Shown: piece by piece, positions 17,529-26,579 of the stretch
How the letters are laid out: each line of letters opens with the position of its first letter
How positions within the stretch are numbered: the first letter of the stretch is position 1
Assembly (NCBI GenBank): GCA_022767745.1
Contig: JALENN010000010.1
Location: 186,001-250,000 of the forward strand
Reading direction: 5' to 3'
Origin: Alistipes sp.
GTDB taxonomy: Bacteria > Bacteroidota > Bacteroidia > Bacteroidales > Rikenellaceae
DNA length: 64,000 bases
Program-made: the position numbers and the translations under genes
The notes under the pieces: generated by a model
Told to the model about the DNA's origin: nothing
The model's database searches: none
Seen by the model: only the letters and a program-made list of their open reading frames with translations

Positions 17529-17567
17529 AAAACGCAGGCACCCGCGCCAATGCACGGATGCCTGCGT
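17529..17567 (-). terminator. Terminator after the his operon/lipoprotein gene
   Basis: Minus-strand stem ACGCAGGCA / TGCCTGCGT around an 18-nt loop, then a short T run, 22 bp after the stop of the lipoprotein gene. Confidence 0.6.
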
Positions 17568-17588
17568 CTGACCCACAGCCGGAACCGG

Positions 17589-19058
17589 TTACCGCTGTGC
17601 CTCGACACGCACCTTGCGGCCCGCAGGCACCTCCACCGTAACCGACGTTACGGTATTGCCGCGAGGATCGCTCCATGTCGTCATCTCATCAGCATTGCGG
17701 CGCCCGACCTTCACACTGCTGCAGCCGCCCATGAACGACGCACGCCATACGATAGTGCCGCCCGTGCGGTTCTCCAGCTCGGTGGCCAGGCCGCCGTCAT
17801 GACGCACGCTCACATATCCGTCGCGGAAAGGCATATTGTCGATGCTCGTCGTCACATCTTCAGCCATGCGCGAGCAGGTATTCAGCACGCTTCCGTCGCG
17901 CGAGGGCTCGATACCCATCGCTCCGCTCACAACGCCCTCGACAACGCCGTACGACACCTCGGGATATTCACACCGCTCGACATCGGGCAGGCGCGTAAGG
18001 AACGAGTAGGCCTCGTCGCCATATCCCAGACGGTAGAACAGAGCCGGAAAGGCCGACATGTTCTCGACGTTCCATTCGCGCGCGAGGATGTCGCGCACGG
18101 CGGCATCGACGCGACCCCAGTCGGCCGCACCGAACCACAGAATAAACGGCACACCCTCGCCACGGTGAAACGAACCGTCCTCCGAGAGGAACGTCTCATA
18201 GCGGCCGCGCTCGCTGTCCCACCACTGGTCATTAAGGATCGATCGGTAGGCCGAAGCCTTCTCGCGGGCGGCCTTCTCGGCCGAAGCATCGCCGCGCAGG
18301 GCCGCCATGTCGGCATAGGCCTCGAAACCGGCATACATCGCCGACAGCAGGTCGGCACTCATGGTAAGGCCGCCGAAATTCTCGACATACGACGCCAGGC
18401 CGCGGCACGCGTGGAAACTGTTGTTCGGGTCGAAGTTTTCGGGCGAGTTCATCTGTCGCGGACGCCGCATGACGTTCTCCGGTTCGAGCATCCAGCGCGC
18501 CACATAATCGCTCACGGTATGGTCGTAGAATCGGGTGAAGGCTTCGCCCGAGACGTAATCGCTGTCGCCCGTCCACGCATACATCTTAAGACAAGCCTGC
18601 ATGACGTCGAAGTTGGCGTCGAGATTGTACCAGAAGGCATCGTCCGAGGCGTAATCCACCGGGGCGGGCTTGTCGTGGCGGTTTATCTCCCAGTACGAGC
18701 ACCAGTCCTTGCCCTCGCTTATGTTGGCAGCAAAGCGGCCGAACATGTTTTTGTTATGGGCCGCCAGGCCGAGTATGTGCGCCCCGACCGACTGGTGCGA
18801 CACGTCGCGCATGCAGAAAGCCTCGCGCTGCGGCAGCGCCGCCTCATACCACAGGCCCACGGGATCGCCGCCGTCATGCACATACGACAATGCCATATCC
18901 CGAGCCCACGAATAGGCCCTCTCGAGCCCCGCATCCGACGAGGAGAATACCGATACCTCCTCGCGCGGAAGCACCTCGACGGCATTGCCGCCGCAGGCCA
19001 TGCAAACCGCCGCACACGATACGGCGGCCGCAAATCCGAAATACCGTTTCATATCCAA
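17589..19058 (-). CDS. Glycosidase-like (alpha/alpha)6-barrel lipoprotein
   Basis: A 489-residue lipoprotein (leader ends AAVCMACGG). The body has the repeated helical pattern and W/D/E-rich loops of six-hairpin glycosidases: WYEAALPQREAFCMRDVSHQ near the N-terminus, DDAFWYNLDANF, and PFILWFGAADWGRVD later. A C-terminal beta-rich part follows (SVRHDGGLATELENRTGG). I cannot assign a GH family; rhamnosidase-like or glucuronidase-like enzymes are possible. An in-frame second ATG lies two codons downstream (MKRYF). Unusually, it starts only 4 bp after the hisIE stop, so it may be transcribed with the his operon. Confidence 0.65.
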   Translation of the reverse strand: MDMKRYFGFAAAVSCAAVCMACGGNAVEVLPREEVSVFSSSDAGLERAYSWARDMALSYVHDGGDPVGLWYEAALPQREAFCMRDVSHQSVGAHILGLAAHNKNMFGRFAANISEGKDWCSYWEINRHDKPAPVDYASDDAFWYNLDANFDVMQACLKMYAWTGDSDYVSGEAFTRFYDHTVSDYVARWMLEPENVMRRPRQMNSPENFDPNNSFHACRGLASYVENFGGLTMSADLLSAMYAGFEAYADMAALRGDASAEKAAREKASAYRSILNDQWWDSERGRYETFLSEDGSFHRGEGVPFILWFGAADWGRVDAAVRDILAREWNVENMSAFPALFYRLGYGDEAYSFLTRLPDVERCEYPEVSYGVVEGVVSGAMGIEPSRDGSVLNTCSRMAEDVTTSIDNMPFRDGYVSVRHDGGLATELENRTGGTIVWRASFMGGCSSVKVGRRNADEMTTWSDPRGNTVTSVTVEVPAGRKVRVEAQR

Positions 19059-19062
19059 ACCG

Positions 19063-19662
19063 TTATTTATGCCTAAGCGCCAACTCGCGCTCCATGTCCT
19101 CGATCGAGCATCCCATCTGCTCCATCAGCACCAGCAGGTGGTAGATAAGGTCCGAAGCCTCGTAAATGAAGCGGTCGCGGTTGCCGTCCACAGCCTCGAC
19201 GATGCTCTCCACGGCCTCCTCGCCCACCTTCTGCGAGATCTTCTTCACACCCTTGATAAAGAGCTTGGTAGTGTACGAGCCCTCGGGCATGTCGCGGTGA
19301 CGTTGCTGCACGACGCTCTGCAGGCGGCGGATGAATCCCTCCTCGTCGGGCGTGTCGAAACAGCTCGTCGTGCCGCGATGGCACGTAGGCCCCACGGGGC
19401 GAGCCTTGATAAGCAGCGTATCGCCGTCACAGTCGGCATACATCGACTCGATGTAGAGATAGTTGCCGCTAGTCTCGCCCTTAGTCCACAGGCACTGCCG
19501 CGTGCGCGAGAAGAAGGTCACGCGCCCCTCGGCCGCGCTGCGCTCGAAAGCCTCGCGGTTCATATAGCCCAGCATGAGCACCTTCAGCGTCACGGCATCC
19601 TGCACGATGACGGGAAGCAACCCGTCGGGGCACTTCGAAAGATTGAATTGGTCGAATGTCAT
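19063..19662 (-). CDS. hisI: Bifunctional phosphoribosyl-AMP cyclohydrolase / phosphoribosyl-ATP pyrophosphatase
   Basis: A 199-residue fusion (HisIE) for steps 2 and 3 of histidine synthesis. The N-terminal cyclohydrolase part carries VLMLGYMNREAF, FFSRTRQCLWTKGETSGN and the metal-binding DCDGD and GPTCHRG. The C-terminal pyrophosphatase part starts near residue 110 and includes KVGEEAVESIVEA and the YEASDLIYHLLVLM helix. The start is the ATG overlapping hisF by 4 bp (ATGA). The longer upstream open frame lies inside hisF. It is the last his gene. Confidence 0.95.
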   Translation of the reverse strand: MTFDQFNLSKCPDGLLPVIVQDAVTLKVLMLGYMNREAFERSAAEGRVTFFSRTRQCLWTKGETSGNYLYIESMYADCDGDTLLIKARPVGPTCHRGTTSCFDTPDEEGFIRRLQSVVQQRHRDMPEGSYTTKLFIKGVKKISQKVGEEAVESIVEAVDGNRDRFIYEASDLIYHLLVLMEQMGCSIEDMERELALRHK

Positions 19663-20417
19663 ATCCTTACATTTATATTCATTTGCTTCAACTGTTGCTT
19701 GAGGTCGCCTATGGTGATCTCGCCGTAGTGGAAGATGCTTGCGGCAAGCGCCGCATCGGCACGTCCCGCAGTCAGCACCTCGGCTATGTCGGCGACCGAA
19801 CCGGCGCCGCCCGAAGCGATGACGGGTATCGACAGCTCGTCGGCCAGACGGGCAAACGTCTCGCACGGATATCCCGAGCGCGTGCCGTCGTGGTTCATCG
19901 ACGTAAAGAGTATCTCACCCGCGCCGCGCTCCTGCGCCTCTCGCGCCCACGAGAATAGCTCGCGGTCGGTCGGACGCGTTCCGCCGTGCGTCGTGGCACG
20001 CCAAACGCCGTCGTCCATCATGCGCGCGTCGATGGCTACAACCACGAACTGGCTGCCGTAACGCGCCGCAATGCGGTCGATAAGCGACGGCGACGCTATG
20101 GCCGCGCTGTTGATCGAAATCTTGTCGGCACCGGCATCGAGCAGGCGCGAGGCATCCTCCAGCGAGCCTATGCCGCCACCGACGGTGAACGGAATGTTTA
20201 TCTCGTCGGCGATACGCTCAACCAGACGGGTGAAGGTGCCGCGCTCCTCACGCGTGGCACTGATATCGAGATAGACCAGTTCGTCGGCACCGCTGCGGGC
20301 ATAGTAGCTGCCCAGCTCGACGGCATCGCCCACATCGCGCAGCCCCTCGAAATTGATACCCTTGACCGTGCGGCCGCCCTTGACGTCGAGGCACGGTATT
20401 ATGCGTTTTGCGACCAT
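19659..20417 (-). CDS. hisF: Imidazole glycerol phosphate synthase, cyclase subunit
   Basis: A 252-residue TIM-barrel that, with HisH, makes imidazole glycerol phosphate and AICAR from PRFAR. The start reads MVAKRIIPCLDVKGGRTVKGI with the catalytic Asp of CLDVK; the second catalytic Asp is in the phosphate-binding repeat (FTSMNHDGTRSGY). DISATREERGTF and VGGGIGS are also typical. Overlaps hisA by 19 bp upstream and hisIE by 4 bp downstream. Confidence 0.97.
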   Translation of the reverse strand: MVAKRIIPCLDVKGGRTVKGINFEGLRDVGDAVELGSYYARSGADELVYLDISATREERGTFTRLVERIADEINIPFTVGGGIGSLEDASRLLDAGADKISINSAAIASPSLIDRIAARYGSQFVVVAIDARMMDDGVWRATTHGGTRPTDRELFSWAREAQERGAGEILFTSMNHDGTRSGYPCETFARLADELSIPVIASGGAGSVADIAEVLTAGRADAALAASIFHYGEITIGDLKQQLKQMNINVRI

Positions 20418-21127
20418 TTCTCTATCTCCTTCAATGTTATGCGATTCTCATATATGGCCTTGCCCACTATCACGCGACGCAACGCCAGCTCGTTCAGGCG
20501 CTCGATGTCGGCCATCGAACTGATGCCGCCCGAGACGGTAAAGTCCACCTTGTCGTAACGCTGCTGCAACGCCGTGTAGAGGTCGAACGCCGGGCCCTGC
20601 AACATGCCGTCGCGCGAGATGTCGGTACAGATGGCCTGACAGAGGCCGTGCGGCAGGAACTCTTCGACCATATCATCGATGCCTATAGTCAGATCCTCCT
20701 GCCATCCGTTCACCGAGACCTTACCGTCGCGCACGTCGGCTCCGAGGATCATACGCTCGCCGCCGAAACGCAGCAGCCACTCGACAAAGAGCTGCGGGTC
20801 GCGTGCCGCGACGCTGCCCACGATGGCATAGTCGGCACCGTAATCGAACAGCGCGCGCAGGGCATCCTCGCTCTTTATGCCGCCGCCCCACTCGATCTCC
20901 ACACCGGCACCCACGGCCATGCGTTCGAGCGTCTTGAGGTTCTTCGGCGACGACGACTTGGCACCGTCAAGGTCGACCACATGTATTCGCCGCACGCCGC
21001 AGTCGGCATATCGCTTGGCCATATCCACGGGGCTGGCGTCGTATATGCGGCGACGCTCGTAATCGCCCTGCGACAGACGCACGCAACGTCCTTCTATAAT
21101 ATCTATTGCGGGTATTATCTCGATCAT
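20399..21127 (-). CDS. hisA: ProFAR isomerase
   Basis: A 242-residue TIM-barrel isomerase (step 4), paralogous to HisF. It begins MIEIIPAIDIIEGRCVRLSQG with the catalytic Asp in AIDI; the second (TDISRDGMLQGP) and the phosphate-binding VSGGISS are visible. It overlaps hisH by 4 bp and hisF by 19 bp, so these genes are translationally coupled. Confidence 0.97.
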   Translation of the reverse strand: MIEIIPAIDIIEGRCVRLSQGDYERRRIYDASPVDMAKRYADCGVRRIHVVDLDGAKSSSPKNLKTLERMAVGAGVEIEWGGGIKSEDALRALFDYGADYAIVGSVAARDPQLFVEWLLRFGGERMILGADVRDGKVSVNGWQEDLTIGIDDMVEEFLPHGLCQAICTDISRDGMLQGPAFDLYTALQQRYDKVDFTVSGGISSMADIERLNELALRRVIVGKAIYENRITLKEIEKWSQNA

Positions 21128-21708
21128 AGCTTAAGGAAGTTTTCAATTATCCGTTCGCCCGCGTCACCGCTCTTCTCGGGGTGGAACTGCGTGCCGTAGA
21201 AGTTCTCGTACTTGAGTGCCGCGCTGAACATCACGCCGTGCGTAGCGGTGGCGATGGTGTCGGGGCAAAGCTCGGGATAGAACGAGTGCACGAAATAGAC
21301 ATACTCGCCGCCATCCATCCCCTTGAAGAGTTTCGATTCGAGGTTGCCTATACGGTTCCACCCCATGTGCGGCACCTTGACATCCTCGGCCGCAACGAAA
21401 CGCCTGACGCGGGCATCGAACAGACCTATGCAGTCGGCATCGCCCTCCTCCGTATGGCGGCACATCACCTGCATGCCTACGCATATACCCAACACGGGGC
21501 GGCGCAGACGGCGTATGACCCCCACCAGATCGGCCCGGCGCAGGTTCTCCATCGCCTCGGCCGCATTACCCACGCCGGGCAGCAGCACGCGGTCGGCCGC
21601 GCGTATAACGCCGGCATCGGCCGTGACGCAGAACTCCGCACCCACACGCCGCAGGGCATTCTCCACCGAGCGCAGGTTGCCCATCCCGTAGTCCACAATC
21701 GCTATCAT
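21124..21708 (-). CDS. hisH: Imidazole glycerol phosphate synthase, glutaminase subunit
   Basis: A 194-residue class I glutamine amidotransferase that feeds ammonia to HisF. The nucleophile Cys is in PVLGICVGMQVM; the His and Glu of the triad are in GTQFHPEKSG. The oxyanion region LPGVGNAAEAM is present. A 112-bp AT-rich spacer separates it from hisB, the only large gap in the operon. Confidence 0.96.
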   Translation of the reverse strand: MIAIVDYGMGNLRSVENALRRVGAEFCVTADAGVIRAADRVLLPGVGNAAEAMENLRRADLVGVIRRLRRPVLGICVGMQVMCRHTEEGDADCIGLFDARVRRFVAAEDVKVPHMGWNRIGNLESKLFKGMDGGEYVYFVHSFYPELCPDTIATATHGVMFSAALKYENFYGTQFHPEKSGDAGERIIENFLKL

Positions 21709-21820
21709 AGAATAATATTGTTTTTCGGTTTCACCTTTACTTTATATTGCATCAAGCATCACCGTTTATCACAGCATATTACATTCTGTATATAAACCCA
21801 TGCTTGATATTATCGGCGCC
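21709..21820 (-). repeat. AT-rich spacer with inverted repeat inside the his operon
   Basis: The 112 bp between hisB and hisH are AT-rich, unlike the flanking genes. They contain the inverted repeat ATCAAGCAT (21751-21759) and ATGCTTGAT (21800-21808) with 40 bases between. No open frame of note. It could fold into a long-loop hairpin or hold an internal start, but no good -7 box was found. Confidence 0.5.
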
Positions 21821-22948
21821 TTATAACACTCCTTTGCTCGACGGCAGTTCGCCGCTGAACACATCCCTGCGCACGGCCATCTTCAAGGCGCGCGCGAAGG
21901 CCTTGAACACCCCCTCGATCATGTGGTGGTTGTTCTCGCCACGGGCCTCCACATGCAGGTTGCAGCGCATGGCCGTACACAGCGACTTGAAGAAGTGGCT
22001 GAACATCTCCGTCGGCACGTCACCCACATACTCGCGCGTGAACGGCACGTCCCATGCGAAATCGACACGGCCGCCGAAATCTATCAGCACCATGGCGCGG
22101 CTCTCGTCCATCGGCAGCACAAAACCATAGCGGTCGATGCCGCGCTTCGATCCCAACGCCTCGTATATGGCCTCGCCCAGGGCTATGGCCACATCTTCGA
22201 TGGTGTGGTGCTCGTCCACCTCAAGGTCTCCACGGCATACCACCGACAGCGACACGCCCGCATGATGCGGAATCTGGTCGAGCATGTGGTCGAAGAACTT
22301 CAGGCCCGTATCTACGCGGCTCTCGCCCTTGCCGTCGAGATCCACCTCGACACGTATGTCCGTCTCCGACGTGCGGCGCGCGACCACGGCACGGCGCTCC
22401 GTTCGGCGGAGGAACTCCGCCACCTCGGCCCACGAATCGGTCATCAACGCACAGCTTGAGGCACAGGCCTTACCATCCAGCATCTGCCGGCCAGCCTTGG
22501 GCCGCTGCAGCAGCACGGCACGTGCCCCGAGGTTGTACGCCAGCTCGACATCCGTCGCACGGTCGCCAATGACCCAGCTCGACGCCATGTCATACTCATC
22601 GGTCAGGTAACGGCCGAACATACCCGTGCGCGGCTTGCGCGTGGGGGCATTGTCCTCGGGCATGGAGCGGTCGATGAGCTGGTCGGCAAAGGTCACCCCT
22701 TCGCCCCCGAGGGTCTTCAACATCTTGCCGTGCGCCGGCCAGAAGGTCTCCTCGGGAAAGGAAGCCGTACCCAGACCGTCCTGATTCGAGGCCAGCACCA
22801 TATCGTAATCCAGCGCGGCAAGCGACCGCAGGGCCGAGATCGCCCCGGGGACGAACTCCAGTTTCTCGAGCGAATCGACCTGCATGTCCTCCACCGGCTC
22901 GACGATGATCGTGCCGTCGCGATCAACGAAGATAACTTTTCGTTTCAT
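21821..22948 (-). CDS. hisB: Bifunctional histidinol-phosphatase / imidazoleglycerol-phosphate dehydratase
   Basis: A 375-residue fusion. The N-terminal part (about 1-170) is a HAD phosphatase with DRDGT near residue 9, SNQDGLGT and [15 protein letters not shown]. The C-terminal part (about 185-375) is the dehydratase with its metal-binding repeats ([47 protein letters not shown]). It catalyses steps 6 and 8 of the pathway. The ATG at 22948 was chosen ([13 protein letters not shown]); an ATG three codons earlier is possible. It overlaps hisC by 26 bp. Confidence 0.95.
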   Translation of the reverse strand: MKRKVIFVDRDGTIIVEPVEDMQVDSLEKLEFVPGAISALRSLAALDYDMVLASNQDGLGTASFPEETFWPAHGKMLKTLGGEGVTFADQLIDRSMPEDNAPTRKPRTGMFGRYLTDEYDMASSWVIGDRATDVELAYNLGARAVLLQRPKAGRQMLDGKACASSCALMTDSWAEVAEFLRRTERRAVVARRTSETDIRVEVDLDGKGESRVDTGLKFFDHMLDQIPHHAGVSLSVVCRGDLEVDEHHTIEDVAIALGEAIYEALGSKRGIDRYGFVLPMDESRAMVLIDFGGRVDFAWDVPFTREYVGDVPTEMFSHFFKSLCTAMRCNLHVEARGENNHHMIEGVFKAFARALKMAVRRDVFSGELPSSKGVL

Positions 22949-23990
22949 ACTCTGCAAGCGATTTTAACAGTTTGTCGTTCTCCTCCTTCAATCCTATGGT
23001 TATGCGCAGGCACCCCTCGCACCCCTTAACGCGGTTGCGGTTGCGCACGATGATGCCGTCGCCGATCAGGTGATCGTACACCGCGTCGGCATCGTCGAAA
23101 CGCACCAGCACGAAGTTGGCATCGCTCGGATATACGCGTCTTACGACCTTCATACGCGACAGGGCATCCATCACCACGGCGCGCTGCGTCTTTATTGACG
23201 CCACCTGGTCATCGACCGGAAGGTCGAGCAGATCCTTCACTATGCGCATCGTCGCCTCGCTTACATTGTACGGGTACTTGACCATCGACATTAGCTCGAC
23301 GACACGGCTGTCGGCCAGTGCCAACCCTATGCGCAGGCCGGCCATGGCCCATGCTTTCGACAGGGTCTGCAGCACGATCAAGCGCGGACGGCGGAATATC
23401 TCGTCCTTGAGGCCCTCGACCTCGGCGAAGTCGATATACGCCTCGTCCACAACCGTGATGCCGTCGAACGCGTCGGCCAGACGCAGTATCTCGCCGCGCG
23501 GGAAGGCGTTGCCCGTGGGATTATTGGGCGAACAGAGGAATATGGCTTTCGTATTGGCATCCGTACGCCCGAGAATGGCATCCACCGGAAGCGAGAAATC
23601 ATCGCCGAGCTGCACCTCGCGCACCTCGATGTCGTTTATCGCCGCCGCCACCTTGTACATGCCGTAACTGGGGGCTATGGCCACCACATTGTCCTGGTGC
23701 GGCTCGCAGAAGATGCGGAATATGAGGTCGATGGCCTCGTCGCTGCCGTTGCCGACGAAAATATTCTCGACGGGCACGCCCTTGATGGCCGACAGGCGCG
23801 TCTTCAGCCTCCGCTGGTGAGGGTCGGGATAGCGGTTGTATCCGTTCTCGTAGGGGTTCTCGTTGGCATCGAGGAAGGTGCCCAGTTCGCCCTGGTACTC
23901 GTCCCGCGCCGTGGAATATGGCGACAGCGTGGCGATGTTACGCCGCACGAGTCTGTCTATGTCGTTTCTCTCCATATCGGTCGTAATCAT
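22923..23990 (-). CDS. hisC: Histidinol-phosphate aminotransferase
   Basis: A 355-residue class I/II PLP aminotransferase (step 7). Visible are [17 protein letters not shown] at the N-terminus, [24 protein letters not shown], the PLP-binding VDEAYIDF and the PLP lysine in [16 protein letters not shown]. It overlaps hisD by ATGA and hisB by 26 bp. Confidence 0.96.
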   Translation of the reverse strand: MITTDMERNDIDRLVRRNIATLSPYSTARDEYQGELGTFLDANENPYENGYNRYPDPHQRRLKTRLSAIKGVPVENIFVGNGSDEAIDLIFRIFCEPHQDNVVAIAPSYGMYKVAAAINDIEVREVQLGDDFSLPVDAILGRTDANTKAIFLCSPNNPTGNAFPRGEILRLADAFDGITVVDEAYIDFAEVEGLKDEIFRRPRLIVLQTLSKAWAMAGLRIGLALADSRVVELMSMVKYPYNVSEATMRIVKDLLDLPVDDQVASIKTQRAVVMDALSRMKVVRRVYPSDANFVLVRFDDADAVYDHLIGDGIIVRNRNRVKGCEGCLRITIGLKEENDKLLKSLAEYETKSYLR

Positions 23991-25273
23991 TTTGCGTTAT
24001 CGTTCATTCTCACCCGCACGGCCTCGGCATGCGCCTGCAGCCCCTCGGCATCGGCCATGGCAACGATGGTCGGTGCAAGCGTTGCAAGCCCCTCGCGCGA
24101 AAGCTCCTGTATGGTCATCTTGCGCATGAAGCTGTCGATATTCACTCCGCTGCACGAGTGCGCCCATCCCGACGTCGGGAGCGTGTGGTTCGTACCCGAG
24201 GCATAGTCACCCGCACTCTCGGGCGAATACTGCCCCACGAACACCGAGCCGGCGGCCGTGATGCGGTCTACGATAGACCACGCATCGCGCATCATTACTA
24301 TAAGGTGCTCGGCAGCATACATGTTGGCGAAATTCACCATCGCCTGCCGCTCGTCGAATACCACCACACGGCTATGCGAGAGCGACTCAGCCACGTAACC
24401 CGCACGCGACAGTGCCGCAGCCTGGCGCTCCACCTCGGCCACAACGGCCTCGGCCAGCGACCTCGTGTCGCACACCACCATCGCCTGGCTGTCGCGCCCG
24501 TGCTCGGCCTGCGAGAGCATGTCGGCCGCCACGAACGACGGCGAGGCCGACCCGTCGGCCATAACCATCACCTCCGACGGCCCGGCGGGCATGTCGATCG
24601 AGGTGTTGCGGCCGCTAACCAGCTGCTTGGCTACCGTTACGTAGCGGTTGCCCGGGCCGAAGATCTTGTCCACCTTCGGAATACTCTCCGTACCGTATGC
24701 CATGGCAGCCACGGCCTGCGCACCGCCAGCCTTATACACCGCACCCACGCCGCAACGGCGTGCCGCATAGAGCACCTCGGCCGCCACGCATCCGTTGCGG
24801 TCCGTCGGTGTGCACATCACCACTTCGCCGCATCCCGCAATCGAGGCGGGCAGCGCCAGCATCAGCACCGTCGAGAAGAGCGGCGCCGTACCGCCGGGGA
24901 CATACAGTCCGACACGCCGTATGGGAACGGGACGCTGTATGCAGGTAACGCCCGGGGCAGTCTCCACACGCACCTCGTGCGGCAACTGAGCACGGTGGAA
25001 GGCCGATATGTTGGCTACGGCCACGTCGATGGCCCTTTTAAGCTCGTCGCTGACGGCACGCTCCGCCGCCGCGAACTCCTCCTCCGACACGCGCAGCGCC
25101 GTGAGGCGTACGCCGTCGATCTCCTCGGCCAGCGCATACAGGGCCTTGTCGCCCTCGCGCGCAACGCGGTCGACGATGGCCTCGACGCGCGCCGCTACGT
25201 CCCTATCGTCGCTGCCGGCGCGGCGGCACAGCTCCGACCACCGCTCCCGCGGCGGATTGATGAACATATCCAT
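23987..25273 (-). CDS. hisD: Histidinol dehydrogenase
   Basis: A 428-residue zinc enzyme that oxidises histidinol to histidine (steps 9-10) with NAD. Typical stretches are GLYVPGGTAPLFSTVLMLALP, GGAQAVAAMAYGTESIPKVD, GPGNRYVTVAKQLV, DMPAGPSEVMVMAD and AEHGRDSQAMV; the C-terminal SGTNHTLPTSGWA holds the conserved His. Starts 3 bp after the hisG stop. Confidence 0.97.
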   Translation of the reverse strand: MDMFINPPRERWSELCRRAGSDDRDVAARVEAIVDRVAREGDKALYALAEEIDGVRLTALRVSEEEFAAAERAVSDELKRAIDVAVANISAFHRAQLPHEVRVETAPGVTCIQRPVPIRRVGLYVPGGTAPLFSTVLMLALPASIAGCGEVVMCTPTDRNGCVAAEVLYAARRCGVGAVYKAGGAQAVAAMAYGTESIPKVDKIFGPGNRYVTVAKQLVSGRNTSIDMPAGPSEVMVMADGSASPSFVAADMLSQAEHGRDSQAMVVCDTRSLAEAVVAEVERQAAALSRAGYVAESLSHSRVVVFDERQAMVNFANMYAAEHLIVMMRDAWSIVDRITAAGSVFVGQYSPESAGDYASGTNHTLPTSGWAHSCSGVNIDSFMRKMTIQELSREGLATLAPTIVAMADAEGLQAHAEAVRVRMNDNAK

Positions 25274-25276
25274 GGG

Positions 25277-26128
25277 TCAGGCTATTATCTTGTCCAACGT
25301 AAGCACCAATATTCCCTCGGCCCCGATAGCCTTCAGCTGGCGTACCTTGTCCCACAGGTCGGCGGCATCCACCACCGAGTGCAGCGAGCACCACCCCTCG
25401 GCCGCCAGCGGCATCACCGTCGGGCTGCGCATGGCGGGCAGTATCTTCACGGCCTCGTCCAAAGCCGACGTGGGGATGTTCATCAGCAGGTACTTCTTGC
25501 CGCGGCTCACCTTTTCCGACTCGATGCGGAACAGTATCTCGTCCAGCAGCGCACGGTCCTCCTCCGAGAGGTTGCCGCCGGCGATAAGCACCGCCTCCGA
25601 CTCGAAGACACGCTCCACCTCCTTCAGTCCGTTCGACACGAGCGTGCCGCCCGACGAGACTATATCGAAGATGGCATCGGCTATACCCGCCGCAGGGGCT
25701 ATCTCCACCGAACCGGTTATAACCTCAAGCTCGGCCTCCACGCCCTGCTCCTCGAGGTAGCGGCGCAGAATGGCGGGATACGACGTGGCGATACGCTTGC
25801 CGCGGAAATACTCCACGCCCGTATATTCGTCACCCTTGGGTATGGCGAGCGATATGCGGCAGCCGCCGAAACCGAGGCGTGCCACAACCTCGACATCGAA
25901 GCCGCGCTCGGCGACCTCGTTCAGTCCCACGATGCCGAGCGACGCCGTGCCGTTGGCCACAACCTGCGGGATGTCGTCGTCGCGCAGGTACCACACCTCG
26001 ATTGGGACATTCGACGCCTTTGACAGGAACTTGCGCTTGGCCTCGTCGACGTTGATGCCGATCTCGCGCAGCAAAGCGACACTCTGCTCATTGAGCCGAC
26101 CCTTGTTCTGAATAGCAATTCTCAACAT
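25277..26128 (-). CDS. hisG: ATP phosphoribosyltransferase, long form
   Basis: A 283-residue enzyme for the first, feedback-regulated step. The length and the C-terminal segment (SEKVSRGKKYLLMNIPTSAL to the end) mark the long form, which carries its own ACT-like histidine-binding domain and needs no HisZ. The catalytic part includes IAIQNKGRL, GIVGLNEVAERG and the PRPP loop near DAIFDIVSSGGTL. Start: MLRIAIQNKG; an open frame continues upstream but runs through the attenuator hairpin and is not coding. Expression is controlled by the his leader 54-165 bp upstream. Confidence 0.96.
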   Translation of the reverse strand: MLRIAIQNKGRLNEQSVALLREIGINVDEAKRKFLSKASNVPIEVWYLRDDDIPQVVANGTASLGIVGLNEVAERGFDVEVVARLGFGGCRISLAIPKGDEYTGVEYFRGKRIATSYPAILRRYLEEQGVEAELEVITGSVEIAPAAGIADAIFDIVSSGGTLVSNGLKEVERVFESEAVLIAGGNLSEEDRALLDEILFRIESEKVSRGKKYLLMNIPTSALDEAVKILPAMRSPTVMPLAAEGWCSLHSVVDAADLWDKVRQLKAIGAEGILVLTLDKIIA

Positions 26129-26181
26129 AACATATCTTTTTTTGTGCAGCCCCCGGTCGGGGCGCCGTAAAACATTGCATG

Positions 26182-26210
26182 AAAAAAGGCTTACCGCATG
26201 CGGTAAGCCT
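26182..26210 (-). terminator. Attenuator terminator of the his operon
   Basis: Minus-strand stem AGGCTTACCG / CGGTAAGCCT with a 4-nt CATG loop, followed at once by TTTTTT: an ideal intrinsic terminator placed 30 nt after the leader peptide stop and 54 nt before hisG. Its 5' arm can pair instead with CGGTAGG at 26239-26245 (six Watson-Crick pairs and one G-U), which overlaps the leader stop codon and would form the antiterminator. Confidence 0.9.
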
Positions 26211-26239
26211 ATACTGGAATCGTCACGCCAATCCACGAC

Positions 26240-26293
26240 CTACCGTACCTTTCGCAAGATATGGTGGTGATGGATATGGTTGAAACGAATCAT
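26240..26293 (-). CDS. hisL: his operon leader peptide
   Basis: A 17-codon open frame on the minus strand: MIRFNHIHHHHILRKVR, with five His codons among six in a row (H-I-H-H-H-H). It lies between the promoter box and the attenuator terminator of hisG. When charged histidyl-tRNA is scarce a ribosome would stall on the His codons, leaving CGGTAGG at the stop codon free to pair with the terminator's 5' arm; otherwise the terminator forms. This is classical transcription attenuation. Translation itself is inferred, but peptide, stop position, antiterminator and terminator agree. Too short for gene callers. Confidence 0.9.
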   Translation of the reverse strand: MIRFNHIHHHHILRKVR

Positions 26294-26365
26294 ATTATTA
26301 CTGTCTGTTTTTTGTCTGCCGTTGTTTTGTCGTCCGCGGACGCCCTCTCACGTCCGATGTCAATG

Positions 26366-26373
26366 CAAATATA
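26366..26373 (-). promoter_or_regulatory. -7 box TATATTTG of the his operon
   Basis: Minus-strand TATATTTG, a full match to TAnnTTTG, 72 bp before the leader peptide ATG. The -33 region lacks a good TTG. Confidence 0.65.
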
Positions 26374-26498
26374 GCGATTTCATTCCAAAATAGCCATACG
26401 CCGATGCAAAAAATGCATGCCGCGCCCACAAACACGCATAAAAATGCCATAACAGCGGATTTTACATCCTGCGCTGCCCATATCCGAATATATTTCGC

Positions 26499-26506
26499 TA
26501 TCTTTG
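26499..26506 (+). promoter_or_regulatory. -7 box TATCTTTG of the TapB-like gene
   Basis: TATCTTTG, 73 bp before the ATG. No clear -33 TTG. Confidence 0.55.
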
Positions 26507-26579
26507 AAATGCCGGCAAAGAGTCGCACCCGACATTGCCGCATATTATATTAAGGTAAAACGCAAACTATCAACCAACG

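Larger units (their letters stand above)
26129..26579. other. 451-bp intergenic region with the his leader and divergent promoters
   Basis: Between hisG (minus) and the TapB-like gene (plus). Minus strand: promoter box, leader peptide, antiterminator/terminator. Plus strand: promoter box at 26499-26506. Between 26374 and 26498 I see only an AT-rich stretch. An 81-codon minus-strand open frame at 26298-26543 covers the promoter box and looks like chance. Confidence 0.7.

Noticed and set aside
13874..17641. 1255-codon open frame on the plus strand
   Set aside because: It is antisense to four well-recognised minus-strand genes, reads as His/Arg/Ala-rich with no domains, and follows from the GC-rich codon pattern of those genes.
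24029..26023. 664-codon open frame on the plus strand
   Set aside because: Antisense to hisD and hisG; Arg/His-rich composition typical of shadow frames.
26298..26543. 81-codon minus-strand frame with a hydrophobic middle
   Set aside because: It covers the his promoter box and ends 5 bp before the leader peptide; no support as a gene.
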